Part shown: positions 5,720 to 6,432 of the stretch, in pieces
Position numbering within the stretch: position 1 is the stretch's first letter
Layout of the letters: each line of letters begins with the position of its first letter
Assembly (NCBI GenBank): GCA_027483745.1
Contig: JAIXTZ010000022.1
Coordinates: forward strand, 1 to 6,432
DNA from: Lysobacteraceae bacterium
Lineage (GTDB): Bacteria; Pseudomonadota; Gammaproteobacteria; Xanthomonadales; Xanthomonadaceae
Length of the DNA: 6,432 nucleotides
Direction: 5' to 3'
Notes under the pieces: generated by a model
The model's input: only the letters and a program-made list of their open reading frames with translations
The model's database searches: none
Told to the model about the DNA's origin: nothing
Translations under genes and position numbers: made by a program

Positions 5720-6432
5720 ATGAGCCAGCCGCTGCGCCGCACCAAAATCCTCGCCACCCTTGGCCCGGCCACCGATGCCCCGGGCGTCATCGACGCGCTG
5801 CTCGCCGCCGGCCTCAACGCCGTACGCCTGAACTTCTCGCACGGCACCGCCGAGCAGCACGCGCAGCGCATCGCCGCGGTCCGCGCCGTGGCCTCGCGTA
5901 CGGGTCGCGAGATCGGCGTGCTGGCGGACTTGCCCGGCCCGAAGATCCGCATCGAGAAGTTCGCCGAAGGCAAAGTGCACTTGAAGGCGGGGCAGGCCTT
6001 CGCCCTCGTCTGCCGCGCCGACGCGCCGGCGGGCGATGCCACGCAGGTGGGCTGCAGCTACCTCGGCCTGCCGCGCGACGTCGGTCCCGGCGACACCCTG
6101 CTGCTCGACGACGGCCTGATCAGCCTCCGCGTCGAGAAGGTCGCTGGCGACGTCGTGCACTGCGAGGTCCTGACCGACGGCGCGCTCTCGAACCGCAAAG
6201 GCCTGAACCGCCTCGGCGGCGGCCTGAGTCTGGGCGCACTCACCGACGAGGACCGCGGCCACATCGCCACCGCCGCCAAGCTCGGCGTCGACTTCATCGC
6301 CGTCTCGTTCTGCCGTTCCGCCGCCGACATCGAACTGGCCCGCGAGCTGGCGCGCGCTGCCGGTTCCGACGCCCAGATCGTCGCCAAGATCGAACGCGCG
6401 GAAGCGATCGAGAACCTCGTCGAGATCGTCGA
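5720..6432 (+). CDS. pyk: Pyruvate kinase, PykA type, 3' end cut by window
   Basis: This enzyme converts phosphoenolpyruvate and ADP to pyruvate and ATP, the last step of glycolysis. The frame runs open from ATG 5720 to the window end, giving 237 residues, about half the usual 470-490. Visible motifs are RRTKILATLGPAT at 6-18, NAVRLNFSHG at 33-42 (PEP- and ATP-site Arg36, Asn38, Ser40), DLPGPKIRI at 70-78, the inserted B domain from about 71 to 170 with LLLDDGLISL and LSNRKGLNRLGGGLS, then DFIAVSFCRS and VAKIERAEA with catalytic Lys223. The remaining barrel, including the metal-site GDLG block, and the C domain lie outside the window. Resemblance runs to E. coli PykA, including LSNRKGLNRLGGGLS, more than to PykF. 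Lys75 sits where potassium-dependent enzymes have Glu (GPEIR), which predicts a potassium-independent enzyme. No convincing ribosome-binding site is seen. Confidence 0.96.
   Translation, partial: MSQPLRRTKILATLGPATDAPGVIDALLAAGLNAVRLNFSHGTAEQHAQRIAAVRAVASRTGREIGVLADLPGPKIRIEKFAEGKVHLKAGQAFALVCRADAPAGDATQVGCSYLGLPRDVGPGDTLLLDDGLISLRVEKVAGDVVHCEVLTDGALSNRKGLNRLGGGLSLGALTDEDRGHIATAAKLGVDFIAVSFCRSAADIELARELARAAGSDAQIVAKIERAEAIENLVEIV

Noticed and set aside
5650..6042. Upstream extension of the minus-strand PH-like gene to 310 residues
   Set aside because: The extra 131 residues are the antisense of the pyruvate kinase start region; ATG 5649 directly precedes a sensible basic N-terminus and TM segment.
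1..6432. CRISPR arrays, tRNA or rRNA genes, insertion sequences, defence or toxin-antitoxin modules
   Set aside because: No direct-repeat arrays, tRNA-like cloverleaf, transposase motifs or short toxin-like gene pairs were seen; nearly all of the sequence is covered by six recognisable or gene-like coding regions and pyk.

Overview
The window is an ordinary-looking stretch of a GC-rich (about 70% by eye) bacterial chromosome. It is densely coded, with G or C at most third codon positions and no sign of mobile DNA. Protein similarity judged by eye (a GapA-type GAPDH, a PGK very close to the enterobacterial type, a PykA-type pyruvate kinase) and the gene order gap … pgk … pyk suggest a gammaproteobacterium of the Xanthomonas/Lysobacter/Rhodanobacter kind. 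That placement is from memory of gene order and family resemblance; no search was run.

Layout, left to right. (1) 1-987, plus strand: gap, missing only about 8-9 N-terminal residues and followed by a textbook intrinsic terminator (1014-1038). (2) 1099-1608, plus: a small protein of unknown function with two membrane segments. (3) 3865-1615, minus: a two-gene operon of a Sua5-type threonylcarbamoyl-AMP synthase and a type II NADH dehydrogenase, overlapping by 11 bases. (4) 3866-3932: a divergent promoter region in which the candidate promoters of the minus operon and pgk overlap; the Sua5 message looks leaderless. (5) 3933-5108, plus: pgk. (6) 5649-5110, minus: an unrecognised membrane protein with a possible bacterial PH-like C-terminal domain, its stop one base from the pgk stop. 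(7) 5650-5719: a second short divergent intergenic region. (8) 5720-6432, plus: the N-terminal half of a PykA-type pyruvate kinase, cut by the window edge.

Functionally, the three plus-strand enzymes cover consecutive or near-consecutive steps of lower glycolysis (GAPDH, phosphoglycerate kinase, pyruvate kinase) and work in both Embden-Meyerhof and Entner-Doudoroff metabolism. The NADH made by GAPDH is a substrate for the neighbouring NDH-2, which passes electrons to quinone without pumping protons; this link is inference from proximity. The glycolytic genes are not one operon, because opposite-strand genes separate them and each appears to need its own promoter.

I found no CRISPR array, tRNA, rRNA, insertion sequence, toxin-antitoxin or defence system, and nothing that looks like an undescribed multi-gene system. 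The points most worth a second look are the overlapping divergent promoters with a predicted leaderless tsaC mRNA, the two small membrane proteins of unknown function set among glycolytic genes, and the convergent gene ends that leave no room for terminators.
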